Part shown: piece by piece, positions 1 to 5,992 of the stretch | Numbering within the stretch: position 1 is the first letter of the stretch | Layout: every line of letters starts with the position of its first letter | Origin: Candidatus Dormiibacterota bacterium | Lineage (GTDB): Bacteria > Chloroflexota > Dormibacteria > Aeolococcales > Aeolococcaceae | NCBI GenBank assembly: GCA_003136295.1 | Contig: PLDZ01000070.1 | Span: forward strand, 1 to 9,401 | Direction: 5' to 3' | DNA: 9,401 bases | Position numbers and translations under genes: made by a program | Notes under the pieces: generated by a model | The model's database searches: none | The model's input: the letters and a program-made list of their open reading frames with translations, nothing else | Told to the model about the DNA's origin: nothing

Positions 1-350
1 TCGAATCGCAGGAGGAACAGGTTGTCGTTCTCCTTGAGATAGTTGACGCCGCTCCCCAGTTGCTCCGGACTGAGCGTGACCTGGTCGAACGTCGTGTTGT
101 CCATCACCACGTAATTCTCACCGTCCTTGTAGAGCAGCTGAGCCTCGGTCCGCTCGATGCGGACGCGTCCGAACTTCTCCTCGGGACGGAAGGTCTCGTC
201 AGTGACCGCACCCGTTGTGACGTTGCGCAACTTGGCGCGAACGACCGCGGTGCCACGACCCTGCTTCATATGCGAGAAGTCGATGACCTCGAAGAGGTCG
301 CCGTCGCGCTCGACTGTCGCGCCCGGGCGCAGGTCCGACGCGGTGATCAT
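1..350 (-). CDS. efp: Elongation factor P (3' end beyond window)
   Basis: EF-P binds ribosomes stalled on polyproline and stimulates peptide bond formation. The visible 116 residues start M-I-T-A-S-D-L-R-P-G, the usual beginning of the family. They cover the N-terminal KOW-like domain (about 2-60) and most of the central OB domain (about 65-116, with Y-K-D-G-E-N-Y-V-V-M-D). The last third of the protein lies outside the window. The tip loop that reaches the P-site tRNA reads H-M-K-Q-G-R-G at 27-33, putting Arg32 where E. coli has the beta-lysylated Lys34. The start ATG overlaps the aroQ stop as ATGA, and a Shine-Dalgarno-like GGGAG (357-361, minus strand) sits 6 bases upstream, so this start is well supported. 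Identity is very secure; the modification state of Arg32 cannot be told from the sequence. Confidence 0.97.
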   Translation of the reverse strand, partial: MITASDLRPGATVERDGDLFEVIDFSHMKQGRGTAVVRAKLRNVTTGAVTDETFRPEEKFGRVRIERTEAQLLYKDGENYVVMDNTTFDQVTLSPEQLGSGVNYLKENDNLFLLRF

Positions 351-808
351 GCGGTGCTCCCAGTGGTTGAACCGTCCTCGAGCAGCTTAGCCAGTCCCTC
401 GACTGCGAGGACGTAGCCATCCAGCCCCAGGCCTGAGATCACCGCGACCGCTGCCTCGGCTGAGAGTGAGATTCGCCGGAAGGGCTCACGGGCAAGGATG
501 TTCGACAGGTGCACCTCGATAACCGGGCCGCCGAAGCCGCGAAGTGCGTCGGCGAGGACAACGCTCGTGTGGGTCAGCCCGCCGGGGTTGACGATGCACC
601 CGGCGCTGCGCCCGCGCTCGGACTCGAGGATGTCGACCATCGCGCCCTCGTGGTTGGTCTGCTCGCACCGCACTTCGAGACCGCGCGTGGCGGCGCGATC
701 GCGGACGGCCGCCTCGATCTCGGGCAGCGTGATCGCCCCGTAGACGTCGGGCTCGCGCTCACCAAGGCTTGCCAAGTTGGGTCCGTTGAGCAACAGGATC
801 CGGGTCAT
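347..808 (-). CDS. aroQ: 3-Dehydroquinate dehydratase, type II
   Basis: Third step of the shikimate pathway: converts 3-dehydroquinate to 3-dehydroshikimate in the cytosol; type II enzymes are dodecamers using an enolate mechanism. The 153-residue length is normal for the family. Visible motifs are N-G-P-N-L (8-12), the flexible lid with Arg18 and catalytic Tyr23, Q-T-N-H-E-G (50-55), N-P-G-G-L-T-H-T-S (74-82), E-V-H-L-S-N-I (98-104) and A-R-E-P-F-R (106-111). By comparison with the known M. tuberculosis enzyme, Asn11, Arg18, Tyr23, Asn74, His80, His100 and Arg111 form the active site, so it should be active. The start ATG overlaps the aroKB stop (ATGA, 805-808) and the stop overlaps the efp start, so it sits inside a coupled aro-efp operon. 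A GGAGG lies about 13 bases upstream, longer than ideal. Confidence 0.98.
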   Translation of the reverse strand: MTRILLLNGPNLASLGEREPDVYGAITLPEIEAAVRDRAATRGLEVRCEQTNHEGAMVDILESERGRSAGCIVNPGGLTHTSVVLADALRGFGGPVIEVHLSNILAREPFRRISLSAEAAVAVISGLGLDGYVLAVEGLAKLLEDGSTTGSTA

Positions 809-2385
809 TGTGCGAGCACCGCCTCCAGCGCGCCGCGCACCTCCGCCTCGGGAACCTGCTGGCCGGTGAGCGGGTGCCCCCTGGCTTCGAGGAGGACCCA
901 GCCCAGGCGATCGCCGACCGTCTTCTTGTCCGCCCGCATGTGGCCGAGCACGCGCTCGGGATCAAACACCGAGGTCGTCGCCAGCCCGCACCGCGAGATC
1001 ATCTCATCCTGCCAGCCGATTTCCCCATCGGGGCATCCGAGCGTGCGAATGCTCAGCAACCCGGCGGCGCGCATCCCCACAGCCACAGCTTCGCCGTGGA
1101 GCAGCGCATCGCCGAACCCGGCCGCAGCCTCGAGTGCGTGACCGACGGTGTGTCCGTAGTTGAGCACGGCGCGGCGGGCGCCCTCACGCTCGTCACTCGC
1201 GACGATCCGTGCCTTGATGGCACAGCACTCACGGATCGTTGCGGTGAGCGCGTCGGCATCGCGGCTCAGCAGGCGCTCGAGCTGCCCATCGAGGTCGGTC
1301 GCGAGCGTTGTGGTGACGATCATCGAGTACTTCACGATCTCCGCGAATGCGGAACGGAACGAGCGATCGTCCTGGGTCGCCAGAACGTCCGGGTCGCAGA
1401 CCACCGCCCGGGGCTGCCAGATCGCCCCGGCGAGGTTTTTCCCTCGCGTGAGATTCACCCCGGTCTTGCCGCCGATCGCGCTGTCCACCATGGCGAGCAG
1501 CGTGGTGGGGACATTCACCCAGGCGATCCCGCGCAGGTAGGTGGCGGCGACAAAGCCGGCAAGATCCCCCACGGTTCCGCCGCCGAGCGCGATCACGCAG
1601 TCGTTGCGTTGCAGACCCGCCGCCCCGAGGCGGTCGAGCATGTCACCGGCGCTCGTCCAGGTCTTGAGCGGCTCGCCGCCGGAGACCTCGAGCACGGTTG
1701 TGGCGATGCCGGCGCTGCGCAGCGAGGCTGTGAGCCTCTCGGAGACCGGACGCACGGCCCGATCCGCCAGCAGCGCGACGCGCGTCGCTGCCGCCGGCAC
1801 GTGCGCCATCACGTCATCAAGCGCTCCGGCGCGCACCTCGATGAGGTAGGCGCGTTCCGCGAGGTTGACGCGGACGGCGCCCTCGAGGGCGGCGATCACT
1901 CGAGACGCGACCGCTTCGGGGGGTTCGTCGGCGCCGATGCGCAGGTGCGAGGACTGGTGGGCTCGAGAGCGGCTGCTCCGAAGAACTGGCATCCCTGCCG
2001 CGGCGGACCCGCCGAGCATGGGCCGGTCCGCGCCATCGCCGACACGTTGGACCAGCAGCTGGTCAGATGCGTCGAGCCAGACCACGGTGCAGAGCTCGGT
2101 CAAGAGGCGCCGCGCAGCAGCCTGGGTGATCAGCCCGCCACCGCAGGCGATGACCACAGGGCCAGGACGGCGGAGGGCCTCTTCGAGCGCGGCGAGCTCG
2201 AGGTCTCGGAAGCGTGCTTCCCCGTCGGTCGCGATGATTGCCGCCGGCGATCGCCCCGTGCTGGATGCGATCTGGTCATCGAGGTCGATGGCTGCCCAGC
2301 CGAGGCGTTCCGCCACCAGCGGCGCGACGGTGCTCTTGCCCGATCCCGGCAGCCCCACCAGTGCGATGCGGCGCACGGCGGTCAT
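805..2385 (-). CDS. aroKB: Bifunctional shikimate kinase / 3-dehydroquinate synthase (AroK-AroB fusion)
   Basis: A 526-residue polypeptide joining two shikimate-pathway enzymes in one frame. Residues 1 to about 168 are shikimate kinase (step 5): P-loop G-L-P-G-S-G-K-S (11-18), D-L-D-D (34-37, Asp36 binds shikimate), F-R-D-L-E (59-63, Arg60), C-G-G-G (81-84) and lid Arg121 in R-P-M-L. Residues from about 175 on are dehydroquinate synthase (step 2, NAD+ and metal dependent): G-G-E-P-L-K-T (236-242), L-G-G-G-T-V-G-D-L-A-G-F (267-278), P-T-T-L-L-A-M-V-D-S (293-302), G-G-K-T-G-V-N (305-311), and likely metal ligands Glu349, His412 (G-H-T-V-G-H) and His430 (H-G-E-A-V). The same fusion order is known from Thermotoga maritima. 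The kinase C-terminal segment (about 127-150) is divergent, with His143 near the usual Tyr. The start at 2385 gives the canonical kinase N-terminus and overlaps the aroC stop (ATGA); the frame stays open further upstream, but that extension is Arg-rich with no family resemblance. Confidence 0.96.
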   Translation of the reverse strand: MTAVRRIALVGLPGSGKSTVAPLVAERLGWAAIDLDDQIASSTGRSPAAIIATDGEARFRDLELAALEEALRRPGPVVIACGGGLITQAAARRLLTELCTVVWLDASDQLLVQRVGDGADRPMLGGSAAAGMPVLRSSRSRAHQSSHLRIGADEPPEAVASRVIAALEGAVRVNLAERAYLIEVRAGALDDVMAHVPAAATRVALLADRAVRPVSERLTASLRSAGIATTVLEVSGGEPLKTWTSAGDMLDRLGAAGLQRNDCVIALGGGTVGDLAGFVAATYLRGIAWVNVPTTLLAMVDSAIGGKTGVNLTRGKNLAGAIWQPRAVVCDPDVLATQDDRSFRSAFAEIVKYSMIVTTTLATDLDGQLERLLSRDADALTATIRECCAIKARIVASDEREGARRAVLNYGHTVGHALEAAAGFGDALLHGEAVAVGMRAAGLLSIRTLGCPDGEIGWQDEMISRCGLATTSVFDPERVLGHMRADKKTVGDRLGWVLLEARGHPLTGQQVPEAEVRGALEAVLAQ

Positions 2386-3539
2386 CGCAGCCGGCTCGCG
2401 GCGCGGCGATGGGCGGCGGCGGCGCGGCGCAGCTCGCCGGCGGTATCGCCTCCGAACTTCTCCATCGCGGCCGCGGCGAGAACCCACGCGAGCATCGCCT
2501 CGGTCACCACCGCACCTGCCGGGACAACGCAGATGTCGCTGCGCTCGTAGTGGGCGTTGATCTCCGCGCCCGAACGGATGTCGACGCTGCGCAGCGGATG
2601 GAGCAGCGTCGAGATGGGCTTGAAGTGCACCAGCGCCCAGACCGGCTCGCCGTCGGTCACGCCGCCGGCCAGACCGCCCTGCCGGTTGGTCAGATGGTGA
2701 AACCCGCGCTCGGGGTCCCAGCGCGGCTCGTCATGCACAGCGGATCCCGGCGATTGAGCGGCCAGCGCCGCAGCGCCGATCTCGACGCCCTTGACAGACG
2801 GGATGCTGCACATCGCCTGGGCGATGAGCCCGTCGATTTTCCGATCCCAGTGCACGTAACTGCCAAGTCCGGCCGGAACATTCGTGGCGATGACGTAGGC
2901 CGTGCCGCCAAGCGTGTCGCCATTTTCCCGCGCGGCATCGATGGCTGCGACCATCCGCGCCGATGCCGCCTCATCGGCGCAGCGCACCGGCGAGCGCTCG
3001 ACCGCATCCCAGGGCACTTCGCCCTCGGGCACGGGAACATGCACGTCTCCGATGCGAATGACGCACGAATGGACGTCGATACCGATGGCGGCGATCAGGG
3101 CCCGGCCGACCGCACCGGCGGAGACCCGTGCCGCGGTCTCGCGAGCGCTCGCGCGCTCGAGCACGTCGCGAGCATCGCTGAACCCGTACTTCAGCACCCC
3201 TGCGAGGTCGGCGTGCCCGGGGCGAACGCGCGTGACTGGTTTCGATTTGAATCCCCGCGCCTCGACCTGCATCGGACCTTGCCAGTTCTCCCAGTCGCGG
3301 TTCGCGATCACGAGCGTGATCGGAGAGCCGAGCGTCTTGCCGCCGCGGACGCCACTGACGATCCGGGCCGCATCGTGCTCGATCTGCTGGCGCTTTCCCC
3401 GCCCGTGTCCGCCCTGGCGGCGGCGGAGGTCGGGGTCGATGTCACGAGCAGCGTCCAGCGAAATACCTGCGGGCACACCCTCGACGATCACGGTGAGCTG
3501 CGGGCCGTGCGATTCGCCGGCGTTGAGAAATCGAAGCAT
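2382..3539 (-). CDS. aroC: Chorismate synthase
   Basis: Last step of the shikimate pathway: removes phosphate from 5-enolpyruvylshikimate-3-phosphate to give chorismate, using reduced FMN as a catalytic cofactor. The 385-residue product has the standard length and no fused flavin reductase. It begins M-L-R-F-L-N-A-G-E-S-H-G, the family signature, with catalytic His11. R-R-Q-G-G-H-G-R-G-K-R (40-50) is the FMN/substrate region; the common G-Y-G-R-G has His45 in place of Tyr. R-P-G-H-A-D-L-A-G (106-114) contains the second key His109, and an L-E-R-A-S-A-R-E-T-A-A-R-V block and C-terminal E-K-F-G-G-D follow. The start at 3539 is fixed by this conserved N-terminus, although the frame is open back to 3695. 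No Shine-Dalgarno precedes it; a -10-like box lies just upstream, suggesting a leaderless mRNA. It overlaps aroKB by 4 bases and heads the aroC-aroKB-aroQ-efp unit. Confidence 0.98.
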   Translation of the reverse strand: MLRFLNAGESHGPQLTVIVEGVPAGISLDAARDIDPDLRRRQGGHGRGKRQQIEHDAARIVSGVRGGKTLGSPITLVIANRDWENWQGPMQVEARGFKSKPVTRVRPGHADLAGVLKYGFSDARDVLERASARETAARVSAGAVGRALIAAIGIDVHSCVIRIGDVHVPVPEGEVPWDAVERSPVRCADEAASARMVAAIDAARENGDTLGGTAYVIATNVPAGLGSYVHWDRKIDGLIAQAMCSIPSVKGVEIGAAALAAQSPGSAVHDEPRWDPERGFHHLTNRQGGLAGGVTDGEPVWALVHFKPISTLLHPLRSVDIRSGAEINAHYERSDICVVPAGAVVTEAMLAWVLAAAAMEKFGGDTAGELRRAAAAHRRAASRLR

Positions 3540-3548
3540 CTGCAACCG

Positions 3549-3577
3549 ATTGTATTGGCGAGGTGCGTGATTCCCCA
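3549..3577 (-). promoter_or_regulatory. Candidate promoter for aroC operon, near-leaderless
   Basis: On the minus strand a TACAAT hexamer (3554-3549) matches the TATAAT -10 box at five of six bases. A weak -35 candidate TGGGGA (3577-3572, three of six matches to TTGACA) lies 17 bases upstream. The end of the -10 box is 9 bases from the aroC ATG, so transcription would start about 1-3 bases before the start codon. No Shine-Dalgarno lies in between. Leaderless mRNAs are common in several high-GC phyla. The call rests on one hexamer and spacing only. Confidence 0.5.
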
Positions 3578-3645
3578 TTCGCGCCGTCGAATCACACTCC
3601 GATTTGTCCGCGCCAGGTCCCCTTTCGAACCCAAGACTCCATGCG

Positions 3646-3828
3646 ATGAGAGAGACGCTCTGCATGCGGAGGAGCGCCCTCGAGCACCTGCGCATCGCTC
3701 GGCTCCTCGACGCCCACGGCCACGTGGTCGGGGCGATCTGCGCCTACCGTGAAGCGATGCGTGAGCAGCCCGAGGCCGCTGCCGCCGAGGCGCTGGTCCG
3801 TATCGCTGCCCTGGCCCGGCGCGTCTGA
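3646..3828 (+). CDS. Small TPR-motif protein, hypothetical
   Basis: This is the only plus-strand gene I can support. From the ATG at 3646 it encodes 60 residues; an in-frame TTG at 3604 would give 74 and an ATG at 3664 would give 54. Residues from about His18 to Pro46 fit one tetratricopeptide repeat: the spacing of Ile (7), Ala (8), Leu (11), Gly (15), Ala (20), Tyr (24), Ala (27) and Pro (32) in the 34-residue TPR consensus is all met, ending A-Y-R-E-A-M-R-E-Q-P. A second Ala-rich helix follows, probably the TPR capping helix. Codons end mostly in G or C (gag, ctc, ctg, cgc, atc), like the neighbours. There is no clear Shine-Dalgarno. The ATG overlaps the stop of a two-codon ORF (atg cga tga, 3641-3649). 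It is divergent from aroC and convergent with the PH-domain gene, 19 bases apart. Single-TPR proteins usually mediate protein contacts; the role is unknown. It could be a relic of a larger TPR gene. Confidence 0.6.
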   Translation: MRETLCMRRSALEHLRIARLLDAHGHVVGAICAYREAMREQPEAAAAEALVRIAALARRV

Positions 3829-3847
3829 CCTGGCGCCGGCTCCTGGC

Positions 3848-4369
3848 TCAGAGCCCCGAGGTGCGCGTCGGCGCGCCTGCCGAGGGGGGCGCGTTCATGG
3901 TGGCGAGCAGCTCGTTGTAGAAGGCTTCGGCCCTCGGGATGCGATGAAGGACCTCGACGCCGTCCCGGCCCGCCGATTCGATCTCGATGTCGCCGGCGCC
4001 GATGAGACGGTCGCCGAGCGGCCGGTGGATCACGGTGTTCTGGATCCGATCGAGCGGGATCGTCTCGGCCGTTCTCGACAGGATTCCGCCCTCCATGACG
4101 ATCCGTCGATCGGTCAGGTGATAGGTGGCGAAGCGCCAGCGCAGGATCCTGAAGCCCGCCCACAGCACCGACGCGACGACGACAACCAGCAGGATCACGG
4201 TCTTCATCGTGGTGAGCGACAGCGAACCGATCGTGGCGGGCAGCTTGGCGTTGAGGACGATCGCCACGACGATGACGACGATCGCCCCGAGCACATGGCC
4301 GGCAAGCACGGACCAGTGCTGACGGACCAGTGCGATCGACCGCTCCCCCGGCATCAACTGCGTCGGCAT
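3848..4369 (-). CDS. Bacterial PH-domain (YdbS/DUF304-like) membrane protein
   Basis: A 173-residue protein with two hydrophobic segments, about 21-41 (V-L-G-A-I-V-V-I-V-V-A-I-V-L) and 56-76 (T-V-I-L-L-V-V-V-V-A-S-V-L-W), followed by a cytoplasmic-type bPH2 domain. The domain is marked by Y-H-L-T-D-R-R-I-V (83-91), G-G-I-L-S-R (94-99), I-P-L-D-R-I-Q-N-T-V and G-A-G-D-I-E-I-E-S. The N-terminal P-G-E-R-S...R-Q-H-W stretch is also typical of the family. Such proteins are widespread, of largely unknown function, and are presumed to act at the membrane. The start is supported by a strong Shine-Dalgarno. It lies 34 bases downstream of the prepilin peptidase gene and is the last gene of the right-hand block. 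Family assignment is firm; biological role is not. Confidence 0.88.
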   Translation of the reverse strand: MPTQLMPGERSIALVRQHWSVLAGHVLGAIVVIVVAIVLNAKLPATIGSLSLTTMKTVILLVVVVASVLWAGFRILRWRFATYHLTDRRIVMEGGILSRTAETIPLDRIQNTVIHRPLGDRLIGAGDIEIESAGRDGVEVLHRIPRAEAFYNELLATMNAPPSAGAPTRTSGL

Positions 4370-4371
4370 TG

Positions 4372-4380
4372 CCTCACCTC
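4372..4380 (-). promoter_or_regulatory. Strong Shine-Dalgarno of the PH-domain gene
   Basis: The minus strand reads GAGGTGAGG here, and its GAGGTGA part is fully complementary to the usual 16S rRNA 3' end. GAGG is 7 bases from the ATG at 4369, an ideal distance. It decides the start and contrasts with the overlapping genes in this window, which mostly lack such sites. Confidence 0.75.
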
Positions 4381-4403
4381 AATCGAACCCTGGACTCTGC
4401 GGG

Positions 4404-5159
4404 TCACGGACCGAGATACAGGATGAGCGCTGCGCCCGCACAGAGGAACGGACCATAGGGTATCGGGTCTTTGAGCTTGCGGACGCGTGTGACCAAAAGG
4501 ACGAGCGCCGCTGCGCCGCCGATGAACACCCCTGCGACCACGGCATACACCGCGCCCAGGTGCGCTGCCGTCGGGCCCGCGCCGGTCACCGCGCCCACCA
4601 AGCCCCCGAGCTTGGCGTCGCCGAGGCCGATGCTTCCTCTCGATACCAGGTTCTGGATGAAGAAGAATGCGGCCACTCCCAGGGCGCCGATGATCGCGCT
4701 GGTGACCGTCAGCCCAGGCGACCAGGCACTGAGCACCACCGCGGCGAGCACGCTCGGATAGGTGATCAGGTTGAGGATGAGCCGGTGCTTGAGATCGAAG
4801 TTCACAACCTGCACGAAGATTGCGATCCACAGCAGATGGATGAGCAGTCCCGACCCGAAGACCTCGTGTACAGCGAAGGCGCCGAAGCCGATCGCCCCGA
4901 GCGCGGGCGAGAGCCAGCGTTCCAGCCAGGTCCAGCCATAACGCTCCCCCGCCCAGGGGCGAGCCGCTCCCGGCTCCTCCCCCGCCGTGGTGGCTCTGCT
5001 GAGCTCCTCCGCGATGTCCCGTTCGTAGTCGAGGCGCTCCTGGTGTTCTTCCTCCTCGAGCTTCTCGAACCTCTCGAGCATGACGGCGAGCCAGCCGGAT
5101 CCCAGCCCGACGACACCGCCGGCGACCGTGACACCGGCGATCACCAGTGGAGCGTTCAC
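4404..5159 (-). CDS. Type IV prepilin peptidase (A24 family), atypical N-terminus
   Basis: An integral-membrane aspartate protease that removes the leader of type IV prepilins and pseudopilins. It has 251 residues from a GTG start that overlaps the aroE stop (GTGA, 5156-5159). The peptidase core occupies about 85-251. The first catalytic Asp is Asp122 in F-D-L-K-H-R-L-I-L-N-L-I-T-Y-P (family D-x6-N/D-x2-T-x-P pattern), and the second is Asp181 in G-L-G-D-A-K-L. The late motif I-P-Y-G-P-F-L is also present. Several hydrophobic segments are visible. The N-terminal part is odd: a short hydrophobic stretch (about 5-28) leads into an acidic, probably helical segment E-R-F-E-K-L-E-E-E-E-H-Q-E-R (29-42). 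It lacks the Cys-x2-Cys pairs and the R-x-P/methyltransferase-type domain of PilD. It is probably a peptidase without N-methylation activity. An A24 peptidase between aroE and aroC is also the order I recall from Actinomycetota. The frame is open upstream to 5462, but the overlap and membrane-protein N-terminus favour 5159. Confidence 0.9.
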   Translation of the reverse strand: MNAPLVIAGVTVAGGVVGLGSGWLAVMLERFEKLEEEEHQERLDYERDIAEELSRATTAGEEPGAARPWAGERYGWTWLERWLSPALGAIGFGAFAVHEVFGSGLLIHLLWIAIFVQVVNFDLKHRLILNLITYPSVLAAVVLSAWSPGLTVTSAIIGALGVAAFFFIQNLVSRGSIGLGDAKLGGLVGAVTGAGPTAAHLGAVYAVVAGVFIGGAAALVLLVTRVRKLKDPIPYGPFLCAGAALILYLGP

Positions 5160-5992
5160 GCCTCGACAGCCCCGAGCAGTGCGTTGCGCACCGCGCCGGG
5201 CGGGGCGACCTTTCCGGTCCAGATCTCGAAGCTCAGCAACCCCTGCTGCAGGAGCATCTCGAGCCCGTCGCTCGCACGATGTCCACTTTCGAGCGCAGCG
5301 GCAACGACGTCCACAGGGCGTGGTCGGTATCGAAGGTCGACGACGCTGCACGCGGGTGGAATTGCGCGCGGGTCGAACGGCAGTGCATCCAGTCCGACCG
5401 GCGTCGCGTTGACCACGATCGCCGAGTGGGCGCATGTCGCGGCGATGGCGGCTCGATCCCACGGAACGGTCGCGATGTCACCGGAGCCACGCAGGCGGTC
5501 GGCGAGGTCACCCGCCGACGCCTGCGTGCGCGCTGCGATGCGCAGACGAAGGAGCGGCACCCGCGTGAGCGCCAGGGCAACCGCGGCGGCCGCACCGCCC
5601 GAGCCGAGCACCAAGGCCGTCGCTCCCTGACGGGGCCACATCGATGCGCGGCTCAGGGCAAGCTCGAAGCCGTCCGCATCGGTGGTGACCCCGATGAGAC
5701 GACCACCGCGAACGGTGATGGTGTTGACCACCCCGAGCGACTCGGCATCACCCTCGAGGCGGTCGCAATGCGCCGCCATCACCGCCTTGTACGGGGTGGT
5801 GACGTTGCATCCGGTGTAGCGTCCCCTGCGCAATTCCTCGACGAAGGCACCGATGTCCGACGGCTCGAGGTCGCGCAGCACGTAGATGCCCTCGATGCCG
5901 GAGGACTGCATCGCAGCCTGATGCATCACGGCGCTCGGTGAATGGGAGATGCCTGCGCCCACGAGGCAGAGGCGAAGCGGCGACGTGCTCAC
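5156..5992 (-). CDS. aroE: Shikimate dehydrogenase
   Basis: Fourth step of the shikimate pathway: NADPH-dependent reduction of 3-dehydroshikimate to shikimate. The 278-residue product has the normal length. The substrate domain shows S-H-S-P-S (16-20), N-V-T-T-P-Y-K with catalytic Lys69 (63-69), V-V-N-T (88-91, Asn90) and T-T-D-A-D-G-F (103-109) with the partner Asp105. The Rossmann domain has G-S-G-G-A-A-A-A-V (130-138). The C-terminus has Y-R-P-R-P (222-226) and G-L-E-M-L-L-Q-Q-G (243-251). Two departures from consensus are visible: Thr103/Thr104-Asp where N-T-D is usual, and A-A-R-T (153-156) where N-R-T/S normally contacts the NADP phosphate, though the Arg is kept. The start is GTG at 5992, overlapping the ruvX stop (GTGA); no Shine-Dalgarno precedes it, so translation is probably coupled to ruvX. 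The stop in turn overlaps the prepilin peptidase GTG. Confidence 0.96.
   Translation of the reverse strand: MSTSPLRLCLVGAGISHSPSAVMHQAAMQSSGIEGIYVLRDLEPSDIGAFVEELRRGRYTGCNVTTPYKAVMAAHCDRLEGDAESLGVVNTITVRGGRLIGVTTDADGFELALSRASMWPRQGATALVLGSGGAAAAVALALTRVPLLRLRIAARTQASAGDLADRLRGSGDIATVPWDRAAIAATCAHSAIVVNATPVGLDALPFDPRAIPPACSVVDLRYRPRPVDVVAAALESGHRASDGLEMLLQQGLLSFEIWTGKVAPPGAVRNALLGAVEA

Noticed and set aside
2386..2487. N-terminal extension of aroKB
   Set aside because: The extra 34 residues are Arg-rich read-through of the aroC end; the kinase begins canonically at 2385 with an ATGA overlap.
808..2550. 580-codon open frame on the plus strand opposite aroKB
   Set aside because: It is the antisense of a clear bifunctional enzyme; the translation is low-complexity (His/Arg/Gly/Asp-rich) with no family resemblance. 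Such long antisense frames are expected in high-GC genes.
3641..3649. Two-codon ORF atg-cga-tga overlapping the TPR start as a regulatory leader
   Set aside because: Too short to distinguish from chance and with no ribosome-binding site.
3540..3695. Upstream start for aroC
   Set aside because: Chorismate synthases begin just before A-G-E-S-H-G; the 52-residue extension has no family match and overlaps the small TPR gene.
2238..3752. 504-codon open frame on the plus strand opposite aroC
   Set aside because: Same reason: it mirrors aroC, covers the aroC promoter, and its product has no recognisable domain.
3838..3855. GC-rich inverted repeat (GGCTC ... GAGCC) near the convergent gene ends as a terminator
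   Set aside because: The stem is only about 5 base pairs, overlaps the PH-domain stop codon and has no T-run on either strand.
5160..5462. ATG start giving a 352-residue prepilin peptidase
   Set aside because: The added 101 residues are Arg/Cys-rich and antiphase to aroE; the GTG at 5159 with GTGA overlap matches the pattern of its neighbours.
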